From contig OY987263.1 of assembly GCA_963920665.1 (NCBI GenBank), positions 42,691,218 through 42,755,217 of the forward strand: DNA of 64,000 bases, written 5' to 3'. The notes under the pieces are model-generated. The model was not told the DNA's origin and did no database searches. It saw only the letters and a list, made by a program, of their open reading frames with translations. The stretch is from Straminergon stramineum (lineage: Eukaryota; Streptophyta; Bryopsida; Hypnales; Calliergonaceae). Shown piece by piece: positions 34,906 to 44,993 of this stretch; positions within the stretch are counted from its first letter, which is position 1; the number at the start of each line of letters is the position of its first letter. The translations under genes and the position numbers were made by a program.

Positions 34906-35310
34906 TAGGCATAGTCAATTTGGGGGGAGACCCCAGGCAGGCAATCCGCATTAAAGAGGACAGGGTGTACCTCTCCACCGGGTGCTCTTTTCTGTCCTAG
35001 AATGAACAGCTCCGCCAACCGCAACTGCATGTCCATCTGCAGCTTCAGAATTCTTTCCTCTCTATCTGCGTTTTCCTTTTGCCTCCACTATTCTCGTTTG
35101 GTCCTCACTTCGCGCTCATCTCGTTCTAGTTGTGTACATAGCTCCCCAAATTTTGTGATGGCCCCAGCAAGTGTCTTTGCAGGGCTATGGTAAGAATGTC
35201 TCCGTTTCTTGCCTCTTCTCGCTAAAGAGTTCATAAGTACATTATTCTCAACTGTCTTGCATAGAAGAAGTAAGAGGGGTCTGGCGTGTCCTCTTCTGTA
35301 GCCAAGCAAG
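34906..35310 (-). pseudogene. Trihelix/NAM-associated-like transposon ORF remnant
   Basis: The minus-strand frame reads RRGKKRRHSYHSPAK, then ITKFGELCTQLERDEREVRT, a TAG at 35088-35090, and continues in the same frame with DREERILKLQMDMQLRLAEL to a TAA near 34906. A basic stretch followed by a charged helix with an (L/Q)xMDMQ(L/R)-type motif is typical of Myb/SANT-like or NAM-associated C-terminal regions, such as second ORFs of PIF/Harbinger transposons and trihelix proteins. The DNA-binding domain itself was not found, and no PIF transposase was seen. The basic motif also resembles KRRHSCFFSSSKAL in the MULE accessory ORFs. Confidence 0.4.
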
Positions 35311-35758
35311 TGCTCTCTATATGAGCCTCTTCAGATTCCTTGGAATTAGCGGACAGGCAAACTGGGATACCTGGGCTAGTGCGGCCTTCCTCAGACTTAA
35401 CCATACTTGTCAGTGGTACTAAAGACTCGGATGGGTCAATTGGAGCTGGATTCTCGGTAGTGGCAAGTCTCTCATCCACCCGAGGAACTCAACTTTGCGA
35501 AACACGGGGTTAAGAAATCTTTTTTCATGCCAATTTAGACGGTGTTCAACAAGGGTTTTCAAGAATGCTCTGGATACACACATGAAGAAGTGATCCAAGG
35601 GCAATAAGAAGCTCAAATGAAAAAGGGGAGAGAACCAAAAAGAACACTTCCATTCAAGCCCTAAAATCTGAATGTTTTGCAAGACCAAAATCATGAATCT
35701 CTGCCGCAAGATGCTAAGGAACACTCTTGATGAAAGAATAACAACGAAATAAGATAAC

Positions 35759-35928
35759 TGTTGACACATACTCCTGTTAGGGTTTCATCCTCTGTAGAAT
35801 AGCCCATTCATCCATTGATTAGTTTAGGGTTTTCCCTGATGTATAAATATTACTATTAAGCTCTTGCTTAACTCTGTGAATATATGTTAAGCATCTGTTG
35901 CAAGACTGCGACTTGTTGTTTTGTTACA
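35759..35928 (+). repeat. 5' LTR of the copia element
   Basis: Begins TGTTGACACA and ends GTTACA. Contains a TATA-box-like GTATAAATAT at 35841-35850, the likely promoter, followed by the R/U5 part. Confidence 0.95.
35841..35850 (+). promoter_or_regulatory. TATA box of the 5' LTR
   Basis: GTATAAATAT in the middle of the LTR, conserved in the 3' LTR (about 41327-41336). It would place transcription start about 30 bp downstream, inside the LTR. Confidence 0.6.
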
Positions 35929-35940
35929 TGGTATCAGAGC
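35929..35940 (+). other. Primer-binding site
   Basis: TGGTATCAGAGC immediately follows the 5' LTR. It is the standard initiator-Met tRNA complementary site of plant copia elements. Confidence 0.9.
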
Positions 35941-36087
35941 AAGATAGATCCTTGAAGTTGTTATAGCATAGTCTTCGGATTTGATTATCAGCACCGATAG
36001 AATCAAAGTCATAGTACTTCCTTGTGATTGGAGTCGTAGTACTTCTTTGTAATCCCATAGACAGACTTAGCCGCCACTACAGCGACG

Positions 36088-39000
36088 TTGCAAGAAGGCA
36101 TTGAACTCGTAGCAGCTTCGATTATTTTTCCTGTGAGCATGGACCCGAGTGTGAAAGATGTACCAGAAACAATGAAGCTAGCATGTCCTTTGAACTACAT
36201 TATATGGAGCTACAAGGTGAAGATGATCCTCATCCAAGAAAGATTGTGGCGATTTGTCAAGACTGGTGCAAATTAGACTGTCATCAACACCACTTCATCG
36301 AGCTCCGCTGTGAACACCACCAATTCAACTCCACCGCGCGAAGATGTTGTGACAACAATACCAGTACTAGCTCACCCCAACGAAGTCAATGATCCAACGC
36401 GGGATAATGAACTATGCTATTGTGTAGGACGAATCATCATATCCCTAGTAAGAGACTTGATCTTGCTTAGTGTGATTCATCTCACAGAACCACAGGCCAT
36501 CTAGCAAAGACTTAGAAACTTATGTGACATTAAAAGCTTGTCTAGACGCCTTTCTTTCAAGGAGAAGTTTTATTCCTTGAAATTAGTAGAAGGTAAACCT
36601 CTGGTAGACCACTTACAAGAGATTAACTTAATAGTTACACAACTAGCGAATCTCGATATCTACATTTCCGATGAGGATCTCATTGACCTCACGCTCCATA
36701 GCTTACCAAAGAGCTGGTCTACATTTAAACAAATCCAAAAAGGAAAGGATCACACACCTTCCTTCCCTGAGCTAGAGGGATTGCTTCTATAGGAGGAACT
36801 AGGTAGAACCCTAAATCAGCAACGGGAAGACACAGAACAGGTAAATCTTGTTCGGGTAGGTAGGGGATTACCTCGAGGAACCTACAATCTCCCTCCTCTC
36901 GGTAGAAGTTGTTTAGGGCGTGGTCGCAGCTACCCTTCAATTGACCGCAACGCTCCATCTCACGACCAATTCCCAAATACAACACAGCTACCCGTCTTCT
37001 GTCATAACTGCGGCAAGCTAGGCCACTACACTCGAGACTGCCGTCGTATAACTCTGGAAGAACGTATCAAGACACTCCAATTACAACTTGGCAACATGAC
37101 TACTCAACGTCAACATCCACCTAGCTCCCCATCACCACAGGTTCACCTTGCAAAGGTCAACGATCTTAAAGACCTAGAGTACGTTGACCACTCGATGTAT
37201 CTAGGTGACTCACCATTTGACTTTGAGGATTGTTTCGCTGCATTTCAAGAAGATACCACCACACCAAAAGAAATCATCAACGCCTACATTGTCACCGCCC
37301 CAATTGAAGAAGACTAGTTTCTCGATAGTGGCGCTTCCTCACACGTTATAGGAGATTTCAGCATCTTTCACCACATCTCTCCAAGCAAAATTCCACACAT
37401 TAGAACTACCAGTAGCTAGACAATGGAAGTAGCTGGACAAGAATCTGTAAATGTCATTGACACCTCAGGTTCAATAAAATCCATCAATAACATTCTTTAC
37501 ATTCCTGGACTCAAGACAAACCTATTCTCTGTTGGCAAACTCACTAATGTGGGTTATCGAGTTCTTTTCGAGTCACACATCTGCATCATTTATGATAAGG
37601 ATAACACAAGTGACATCCTTCTCAAAGACATTTGAGACCCTCGAAACAATCTTTATCAGGTAATCAATAGATTCTCGAAACCCACACCAACCACCGACAC
37701 TCAAATCCAGCATTCATCCAACTCTCTCGGAGCTCCTACAACTATCTACAGTACTCTCAAAACTCCAACAGCTACCAGCTCCACATCTGCTCAACCTCAA
37801 CACCAGTCATCCACAAAACTTTCCACATATGCAATACACCTCTGGTACAAACGACTTGGGCACGTTCACTACCAAGGTCTCTATCACATGACAACACGCA
37901 ACCTGGTGGCCGTCGTCCCCTACATACCACTTATCAAGCATGTTTGTGATTCTTGTATGCTAGGGAAACTGCCACAAGATTGTACTCCGAAGAAGCGTAC
38001 TTCAACGACAACTCCCAAACTTCAACTAGTGCATACCGACCTCTGTAGACCTCTTCCAATTACCTCCAAGTCAGGCAACAAATATATCTTTACTTTCATT
38101 GATGATTTTTCCTACAAGACTTGGCTTTATTTTCTTTTTGATAAATCTCAAACCTTAGAATGCTTCAAGTAGTTTAGAGCCCTTGTAGAATCCCCGAATC
38201 AAAGGATTGGCACCCTTAGAAGTGATTGTGGAGGAAAATATCTCTCACATGACTTTCGGGAATATTGCATTATCTACGGCATCACCAGACAACTCATAGC
38301 AGGGTATTCTCTTCATTAGAACGGGGTCGTAGAAAAGAAGAATCGTACTCTCTTGGAAGGCATTCATAGTGTAGTTACTGGCACTACTATTCCTAACACA
38401 CTCTGGGAAGAAATAGCTCGTATTATCAATTACATCCAGAACTGTTGCCCCACTAAAGCCTTAAAACTCCAGACCCTAGAGGAAGCATTCTCAAGGATCA
38501 AACCTCATCTAGGTCACCTTCGAGTCATCAGTAGTTTGGCTTATTACCACATCCCTGATTCAAAACACCAGAAATTTGACCCCAAAACCCTCTGCACTAT
38601 ACTATTGGAATATGATGAAAATAGTAAGGCCTAACGATGTTATCACCCCCCTACCCAAAGAATTATTATCAGTAGAGACATTCATTTTGATGAACACTAG
38701 TTTGACATTCCCACCACTAAGACTACCGAACCCCTTCAAGACCCCAGTTTCCTTACTGACCTACTTCAACCCCGACCCTTACTACCTGCAACCCGACAGC
38801 CAAGTCTCTATGATCTCGGGCCACACCCCTCTCCACTAGCAGCTTCATCTGAACCTCTCACCAATCCAGACTTATCTCCTACCTCCCCGGCATCCCTTTG
38901 TCCCACCTCCCCAACCACAACTTCACCCACTCCCACCCCGATTCCTCCTCTTCGCCACTCCCAACGGCCCAAAAGGCAAAACATCCGACTAAATAGCTAT

Positions 39001-40672
39001 GAGCTTTGCCTCTCCACCAAAGATTTCGACATTTGCACTCCCATCTGCATAGCATCCACCATGAACCCCATCAAACTTGACCCCGCCAACATCACATTCA
39101 AACAAACAAAAGACGACCCAGGATGGCGCCAATCAATGTAGAAAGAGATGGAGTCAATATGGAAAAATCACACATAGGATCTTGAACCTCTACCTCCTGG
39201 CAAAACTGCCATAACTTGCAAATGGGTTTTAAACTCAAACTTGGCATTGATGGCCAAGCTCCTGTCAAGAAGACTCGCCTCGTTGCACGCGGTTTTGAAC
39301 AATGCTACGAAATCGACTTCAACAACACCTTTGCCCTTGTCATCAAATGGACCACCCTCCGTACATCAATAGCTCTTGCTTCCGCCAGACGATGGGACAT
39401 CCACCACATGGATGTCCGCACAGCATTTCTTCATGGTCTCCTAAAGGAACACATTTTCATGACCCAACCCCATGGCTTTCGAGCCAGAGGCCATGAACAC
39501 TTCGTTTGCAACCTACACAAATCCCTCTATGGGTTGAAACAGAGTCCCCGAACGTGGTACGACCACATTGATACTTCGCTCCGTAACATCAGCCTTCATC
39601 ACAACATCTCTGATAGCAACCTGTACTACATGCATCGCGATGGAGAAATCATCATCCTCCTTCTATATATGGACGATATGTTCAGCACCGGTAGCTCCAC
39701 CTCCTTGATCACCTAGCTCAAATAGTTTCTTCACACCGAATTCAACATGACCAATTTAGGTCGCATCAAGCGGTACCTGGGCATATCATTTGAGCAAGTT
39801 ATCCTCGGGTTGTTCGTGCACCAACAAGAATACACCGAGTCTATTCTCAAAGAATTCGGTATGGCCGAGGCAAAATCAACCCCTGCTCCATTTCCGGAAG
39901 GCCTAGTTCTTCTTGCCAACATGACCTCTCCTCCAGTCGACACAACTCACTACTGTCGCCTAGTTGGAAAACTAATCTTCTTGACTGTTACTCGCCCTAA
40001 CCTCGCCTATGCCGTCAGCAGCCTCAATAGTTACATGGCTGCCCTCTAGTGCGCTCATCTCGACGTTGCCAAACACGTCCTGCGCTACTTGTAGGGAACT
40101 CTCGACCATGGAATTCTATACAAACACAATTCACCCATCACTATCTCTAGGTATACAGATGCCGATTGGGGTTCCTGCCAAGACACATGACGCTCTATGG
40201 GCGCCTACATTTTCACTCTTGCGGGAGGACCGATCACCTAGTAGAGCAAGAGACAACTCAGAATCTCCCACTCCTCCACCAAATCCAAATATCGAGCTCT
40301 AAGCGATAGAGCTCAAGAGCCCGTGTGGCTTCACTGACTCATTCACGAACTACAGCCTTCCTCCACGCCGTCTACAATGTCCCTACCACACCAAACAATC
40401 ACCTCTCCACTCTCCACTGCAAGCATCACAATCCACTATGACAACCAAGGTGCCATAAAGTTATCTCACAATCCAATTTTCCATGTTCATTCTAAACACA
40501 TTGAGATTCATTACCACTTCATCGGTGAGTGAGTTTTAGGAGGGGAAATCAAAATCCAATATATGAACACTAGTGCACAGCCAGTTGACGCCCTTACAAA
40601 GCCCCTAGGTCGTGTAAAATTTCACCAACACTGTTCCTTCTTGGGCCTACATAGTTTGCTAAGCTTACAATA
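36088..40672 (+). pseudogene. gag-pol polyprotein of the copia element, with stops and one frameshift
   Basis: Gag runs from about 36088; zinc knuckle CHNCGKLGHYTRDC (CX2CX4HX4C) near 36996-37037. Protease active site DSGASSHV ~37324. Integrase: LWYKRLGHVH and CDSCMLGKL zinc residues (~37840-37970), then VHTDL (~38030) and FIDDFS. Reverse transcriptase: VARGFEQ (~39280), YGLKQSPRTWY (~39530) and LLYMDD (~39660). RNase H: YTDADW (~40155) to VDALTKPLG (~40590). The frame shifts near 39222, apparently by one lost T. In-frame stops in the first frame: TAG at 36274, 36502, 36790, 37315, 37417, 38170, 38317, 38698, 39139, 39175; TGA 37633; TAA 38632. After the shift: TAG 39714, 39723, 40047, 40092, 40239, 40242 and three TGA. 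Non-functional as it stands. Confidence 0.92.
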
Positions 40673-40846
40673 GAACCCATCAAATCCCACCTTCATCTAT
40701 ACACTAGATTCTATCCTTCCTAAGATCCCACAGTTTGAGACAAGTACTCCTCTACTTCCTCAAGCATGCCAAAACTCTTGTACAACACCCCCTTGTATCC
40801 CAGCACTTCCCTGGAACAATCCAGCCATGAAAAATAGAGAGCTGGC

Positions 40847-41173
40847 CTATGTCCTCTCTGAACAACGTAGAACCTCTGCTTTCCTCCAACCGCTCCTTCG
40901 CATCTCCCGTCCATGCCCCTCGCTCTGCTCCAGTATCTCCACAGCTTCCCAAACACACTCTTGGGAACCCGGCCGTTCGAACTCCTCCGTCGCCTCTTCC
41001 ACATTTATGTGCTTCCTCACCATCGCATTGACAATACCAAAGCACCAGCTAGGCAACAGCGCCACGAATGCGTACAAACTCCACACTAACAACCCCACCA
41101 ACCTCAACAACAACGCAAATTCCATGTTCTCCCGCACCACTCGTCCCCATTGATCTCTCACCCACGCCATCAC
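40847..41173 (-). other. Antisense open frame inside the copia element
   Basis: A 108-codon minus-strand frame lies between RNase H and the 3' LTR. It has a hydrophobic stretch (LLLRLVGLLVWSLYAFVALL) followed by charged residues. No family is recognised. It could be captured host sequence, an antisense regulatory ORF, or chance in a C-rich 3' region; the plus strand here is also nearly open. Confidence 0.25.
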
Positions 41174-41244
41174 TGCACAATCCGATTCCTATGTTGCGCT
41201 CTGACATTACAATTGGCAAACATTCACTTTCCCAATTGAGGGGA

Positions 41245-41414
41245 GGTTGACACATACTCCCGTTAGGGTTTCATCCTCTATAGAATAGCCCATTCATCCA
41301 TTGATTAGTTTAGGGTTTTCCCTAATGTATAAATATTACTATTAAGCTCCTGCTTAACTCTCTGAATATATGTTAAGCAACTATTGCAAGACTGCAACTT
41401 GGTGTTTTGTTACA
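41245..41414 (+). repeat. 3' LTR of the copia element
   Basis: 170 bp, ends GTTACA. Its first base pair reads GG instead of TG. About ten differences to the 5' LTR. Confidence 0.95.
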
Positions 41415-41419
41415 ATAAC

Positions 41420-42465
41420 TCCACCTAATTGCAACCCTTACTAAAAGCAAACCCTGTAGATTCTTGACTCCCCATAGATTTGTAGCTCAACTGTAAGTGG
41501 CCACAACAACTCAGAGCTAAGGATCAACTACAGATACGCCTATAATCTAAATTGAAAATATCCATGTACAAAAATGTACAATGTCCAAAAATTACATGCG
41601 AAGGTGCATTGGAATCCACTCACAATTGACAGCAAGACCCAACAAAAAGCAAGTAACTCTAATCATAGGAACCATGCTTATTTGGATCCTTATTTGGATG
41701 CTTTTAGGTGCACATATCTTTACGAATATCAGAACCTGCAAGTTGACCTATGTAACAATCACCCAAACTTCGTCCAGATCAAAAAGGTGAAGAGCAATAG
41801 TCCATCTAATAATCAAATTGCACAAGTTGCATAACCTAGACCCTGCATTTGATTACACACATAGTTCATTGTTACATTCTTGACCACAGAAATTTTCAGA
41901 CATTGTCATTTTATCAGTTACTTAGAACTGATCTAATTCACAAAAGCAGAGCACTAGTATCATTCTCTTTGACCATCGTAGTCACGATCTCATTATGCTA
42001 CGGGAAGAACGAATGAGATCCAGACCAACCAAAAAATAAGCAAAGAGACTTCCCAATTAAGCACTCGAAAGATTAAATCCACCAGCATCACAGCCCCAAA
42101 GAAATCGTCTAGCGTCATTTACAGAGAACCTAATCAACCAAAATACATCAAAAGCCTCCTCTCGCCCTCCAAGCCCTTCAAATTCTAGAATGCACAGAAT
42201 TCGCACTCACTGGCATCCACATCTGCCAAACGCGAGAAGACAACTTACCGCAGGGCTGAATTCTCGAACTTATCCAGTGGATGCTCTGCTATTTGAGAAA
42301 ATTCAAATATCTTGCACACAGAAGTTTTGGAAAAAAATGTACAAGTAGCCCAGTCAGTCTCTCGTCGGAAGAGCCGAATTGCTAAAAAATGAGGAGAATT
42401 TGGAACCTTGTCAAGATCATTGGTGCGAAGTGCAGATCTCATGAGTTCATTGGGCGAACTCTTGA
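41420..42465. other. Spacer between copia element and small gene; no gene seen
   Basis: Short plus-strand open frames at 41574-41834 show no motif. The right part must contain the promoter of the gene starting near 42.6 kb; no TATA box was assigned. Confidence 0.4.
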
Positions 42466-42585
42466 ATGTGGATGGATGATTTCCACCAAGCTACCATCAC
42501 CTTCTCTAATATCACATTCTCGGTTCCGACCAATTCATCCTCTCTAATATCACATTCCGCTGTGACTTTGTCGTGTCAACAGAGA

Positions 42586-43675
42586 CATTCATCCATGCGC
42601 AGAGATGCATCACTTTGTGCACTTGCTGTTCCTCAGTTCCGGCACTCTTCAGGTTTTGCAGGAGGAGTTGGATCATGGGGTTTAGGGTTAAAGGAGCTTG
42701 GCGTACGAGGAGCCATGTTCGCCACCGCCGTGCTGTGGGCGAGGAAGTCAGGCCTACGCCCGGGGAACGTCTCCAGCGTGGGCGAGCAGGTAGAGAGCGC
42801 CTCGCAAGCTCTCTACAAAATTCTGGAGCAACACGGCCCAATCACCGCTTCCGATTGCTGGAAACATGCCTCCATGGTACTCGTGCGATCTGTTTCTTAC
42901 TGTTTTCCGGTTGAATTAGATTTTTCCCGCACGTTTTGTCTTTGCTCTGTCCAATGTGCACTTAGTATAATAGACGGAGTTGTGGAGGGACGACTTTGGG
43001 TACACGCGTCAATTCTGTTGAGATCGAATTTTCTCACCATTTCGATACAACATGCAAATTAAAGTTATAAGTGTTCACATTTTATTGATAGATGGTTTAT
43101 AACTAGTACGAGGACTGCTGTCGATGTGGTGTACGTTCCCGAAATCAATGCGGTACTAATTGTCCCAGATTTTGGACTGTCACATATGGGTTGATGTCGC
43201 AATTTGGTGTGGTTACCTTGTGTATGAGTTTTTTATGAAAGCGTTCCAAGTGGGAGGCTGTAGACCACTGTGAAAAAAATAGTAGACTACTACATCTTCC
43301 ATTCAAAGCTCAATGGCCATAGTAATTCTTAGCCAAGTCATGACTTCTTTCACTTAACTTGCTAATTGAGGGCCATCCGAGTGTATTGGAAAAGTTGGCT
43401 TACTGTTGGTAGTAACGGAGGTCAGTATCAGGTTTCTAACGGCTCTCGTATCCCCTCCCTGAACGTAGATGGAGAATCACGCGTTGAAGAGCAAGCAGCA
43501 CCTAAAGCTGATGTTGCGGTGGATGAGAGAGAAGCATCGGGTGAACATCGTCTGCCAACATAAAGGCGACAAGAAGTCGTCGAATCCCAATGACAGGCAG
43601 TTTCTGTTCTCCATAGCTCCACCCAAGGTGCTTGCGGAACCAACTGAGCCAACTTTTCCGCTCCCCGGAGTGTAA
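42586..43675 (+). CDS. Small conserved plant protein with winged-helix-like fold, two exons, possibly organellar
   Basis: Exon 1 ends at 42876 (ATG|GTACTC) and exon 2 is 43469-43675 (ACGTAG|ATGGAG) with TAA stop; the 592-bp intron keeps phase 0. The joined core reads ALYKILEQHGPITASDCW, HASMMENHALKSKQHLKLML, RWMREKHRVNIVCQ, which recalls a plant protein family with a helix-turn-helix/winged-helix-like core (recalled pattern ALYRIL..GPLT..W, then K..KLML.WMR). The exact name is not recognised. Start choice is open: ATG at 42466, 42586 or 42715, all in frame. 42586 gives ~165 residues and an Arg/Ser-containing start (MRRDASLCALAVPQFRHSSG) that could be a mitochondrial presequence. GC-rich exon 1 contrasts with the AT-rich intron. 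A DNA- or RNA-related organellar role is inference only. Confidence 0.6.
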
Positions 43676-44993
43676 GAAAAAATTTTCTTCTTAGTTCGGA
43701 AGTTTTGGGGGGAGGACCTAGAATTTGTCAAGTGGGAGAGAGGTCTGAAGACTTGGACATGGTACCCAAGCGGGAGCTATTGCGATCGCTAATTTAGGGC
43801 TTACACTATTCTCAGTTAATTCTCAGGATTCACATTTGGGCTATTCTTTGGAATTGGCCACTCTGTACAGTCTTGCCATGTCTTCAATGCAGAATTTCAG
43901 GCCATGAGCCCTTTCTGATCGCCCGTTGGGGGTCCTGCTTTTCCAATCTGTCCGTGTTTAGAGTGCTTCATTTATTATCTTTTCTTGCGCTGTTGTCGTT
44001 AGTGATACAAAATGGAGCTCGCCTTTGATTCGTTTGAAGTGGTGTTCTCTCTTTTCTGTGTAGTCAGAGACCGGACTTGCGTCTATTGAAGCATATTAGC
44101 ATATGGACGATTGTGATTTTGGAGAGGCAAATAGGGCTTTAGTGAGATCTTTGGGTAGAAGAGTCAAATGTGCTGAGCATGCTTATACCACTGAATTTCT
44201 TATGCAAGTTTCGAGTTGGAGGTTATAGACCATTGTAAGTGATTGGCAATTCAAAGATCAGAGGTCCAGTCACAGCCATTTAGCCGAGTCAGTCGTGCTT
44301 TGCACCAATTAACAGCAGTCATGCTTGTACCACTTATTGATTGAAGACCAACAACATGCATGAGTTGTCGGATGCATATGTCCGTACAGGAGACAAGATC
44401 AGGTCCGTTGCTAATAGCTTTAGTACCCTCTTACCATTGATAAGTTTCAAGTGCTGTTCACTCTTTGCTATCTACTGTTGTGAATTCTTTGAAATAAAGC
44501 CTTGCACTTTGAGCTTTGAATGATTCTGTAAGGTTGATATATTGCCTTGCAGATGAAATTCGGCGTGGATTGGATAGACCCTTCCATTTTCCTGGGTATG
44601 AGCCTTAGTGATCCGACCTGGTCATGGGTATGTAACCGAGGATCCAATCTCAACACGAGCTCTTCTGCTTTTCTGTGCAGATCGATAACCATGGGCAGGG
44701 TCCACCAAGACCAACAATAATACCAACTCGAGCTTCCCAATTCTCAGAGGTTGCCTAGTCCATGAGTAATCAAACAATCTAAAACCTGCTCAAAAACGTG
44801 TTTGAATTTTCTCGTATAATTTGATCATTACAGATTTGATCCCAGGGCACACAAACGGCCCTCCCCAGCCAACGTGCTAAAAAAACTTACGTATGGATAT
44901 ATTCTCGTATTAATAATTGAAGTACAAAAAAAATTGAGTCTGTATCAATGTATAATAGCCCAAGTGAGGACGAATCAAGGGGGCCCATCTCGT
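43676..44993. other. Spacer between the small gene and the MFS gene (convergent 3' ends)
   Basis: No supported exon. It contains the 3' UTRs of the two convergent genes. Confidence 0.45.

Larger units (their letters stand above)
35759..41414 (+). mobile_element. Ty1-copia LTR retrotransposon, complete but mutated (5,656 bp)
   Basis: Flanked by identical 5-bp target duplications ATAAC (35754-35758 and 41415-41419). It carries two 170-bp LTRs, a primer-binding site TGGTATCAGAGC directly after the 5' LTR, and a purine tract GAGGGGAGG before the 3' LTR. Domain order gag, protease, integrase, reverse transcriptase, RNase H is that of Ty1-copia. LTRs differ at about 10 of 170 positions, so the insertion is not recent. 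One frameshift and about 21 in-frame stops abolish coding. The element sits between the receptor-gene region and the small gene at 42.6 kb, in forward orientation. Confidence 0.96.

Noticed and set aside
35929..35940. tRNA-like sequence
   Set aside because: It is only the 12-nt primer-binding site complementary to initiator tRNA, not a tRNA gene.
36274..40244. TAG codons in the copia polyprotein as reassigned or read-through codons
   Set aside because: The same region has TGA and TAA stops and a frameshift, and the host genes here end normally. Mutation of CAG/TGG codons explains them better.
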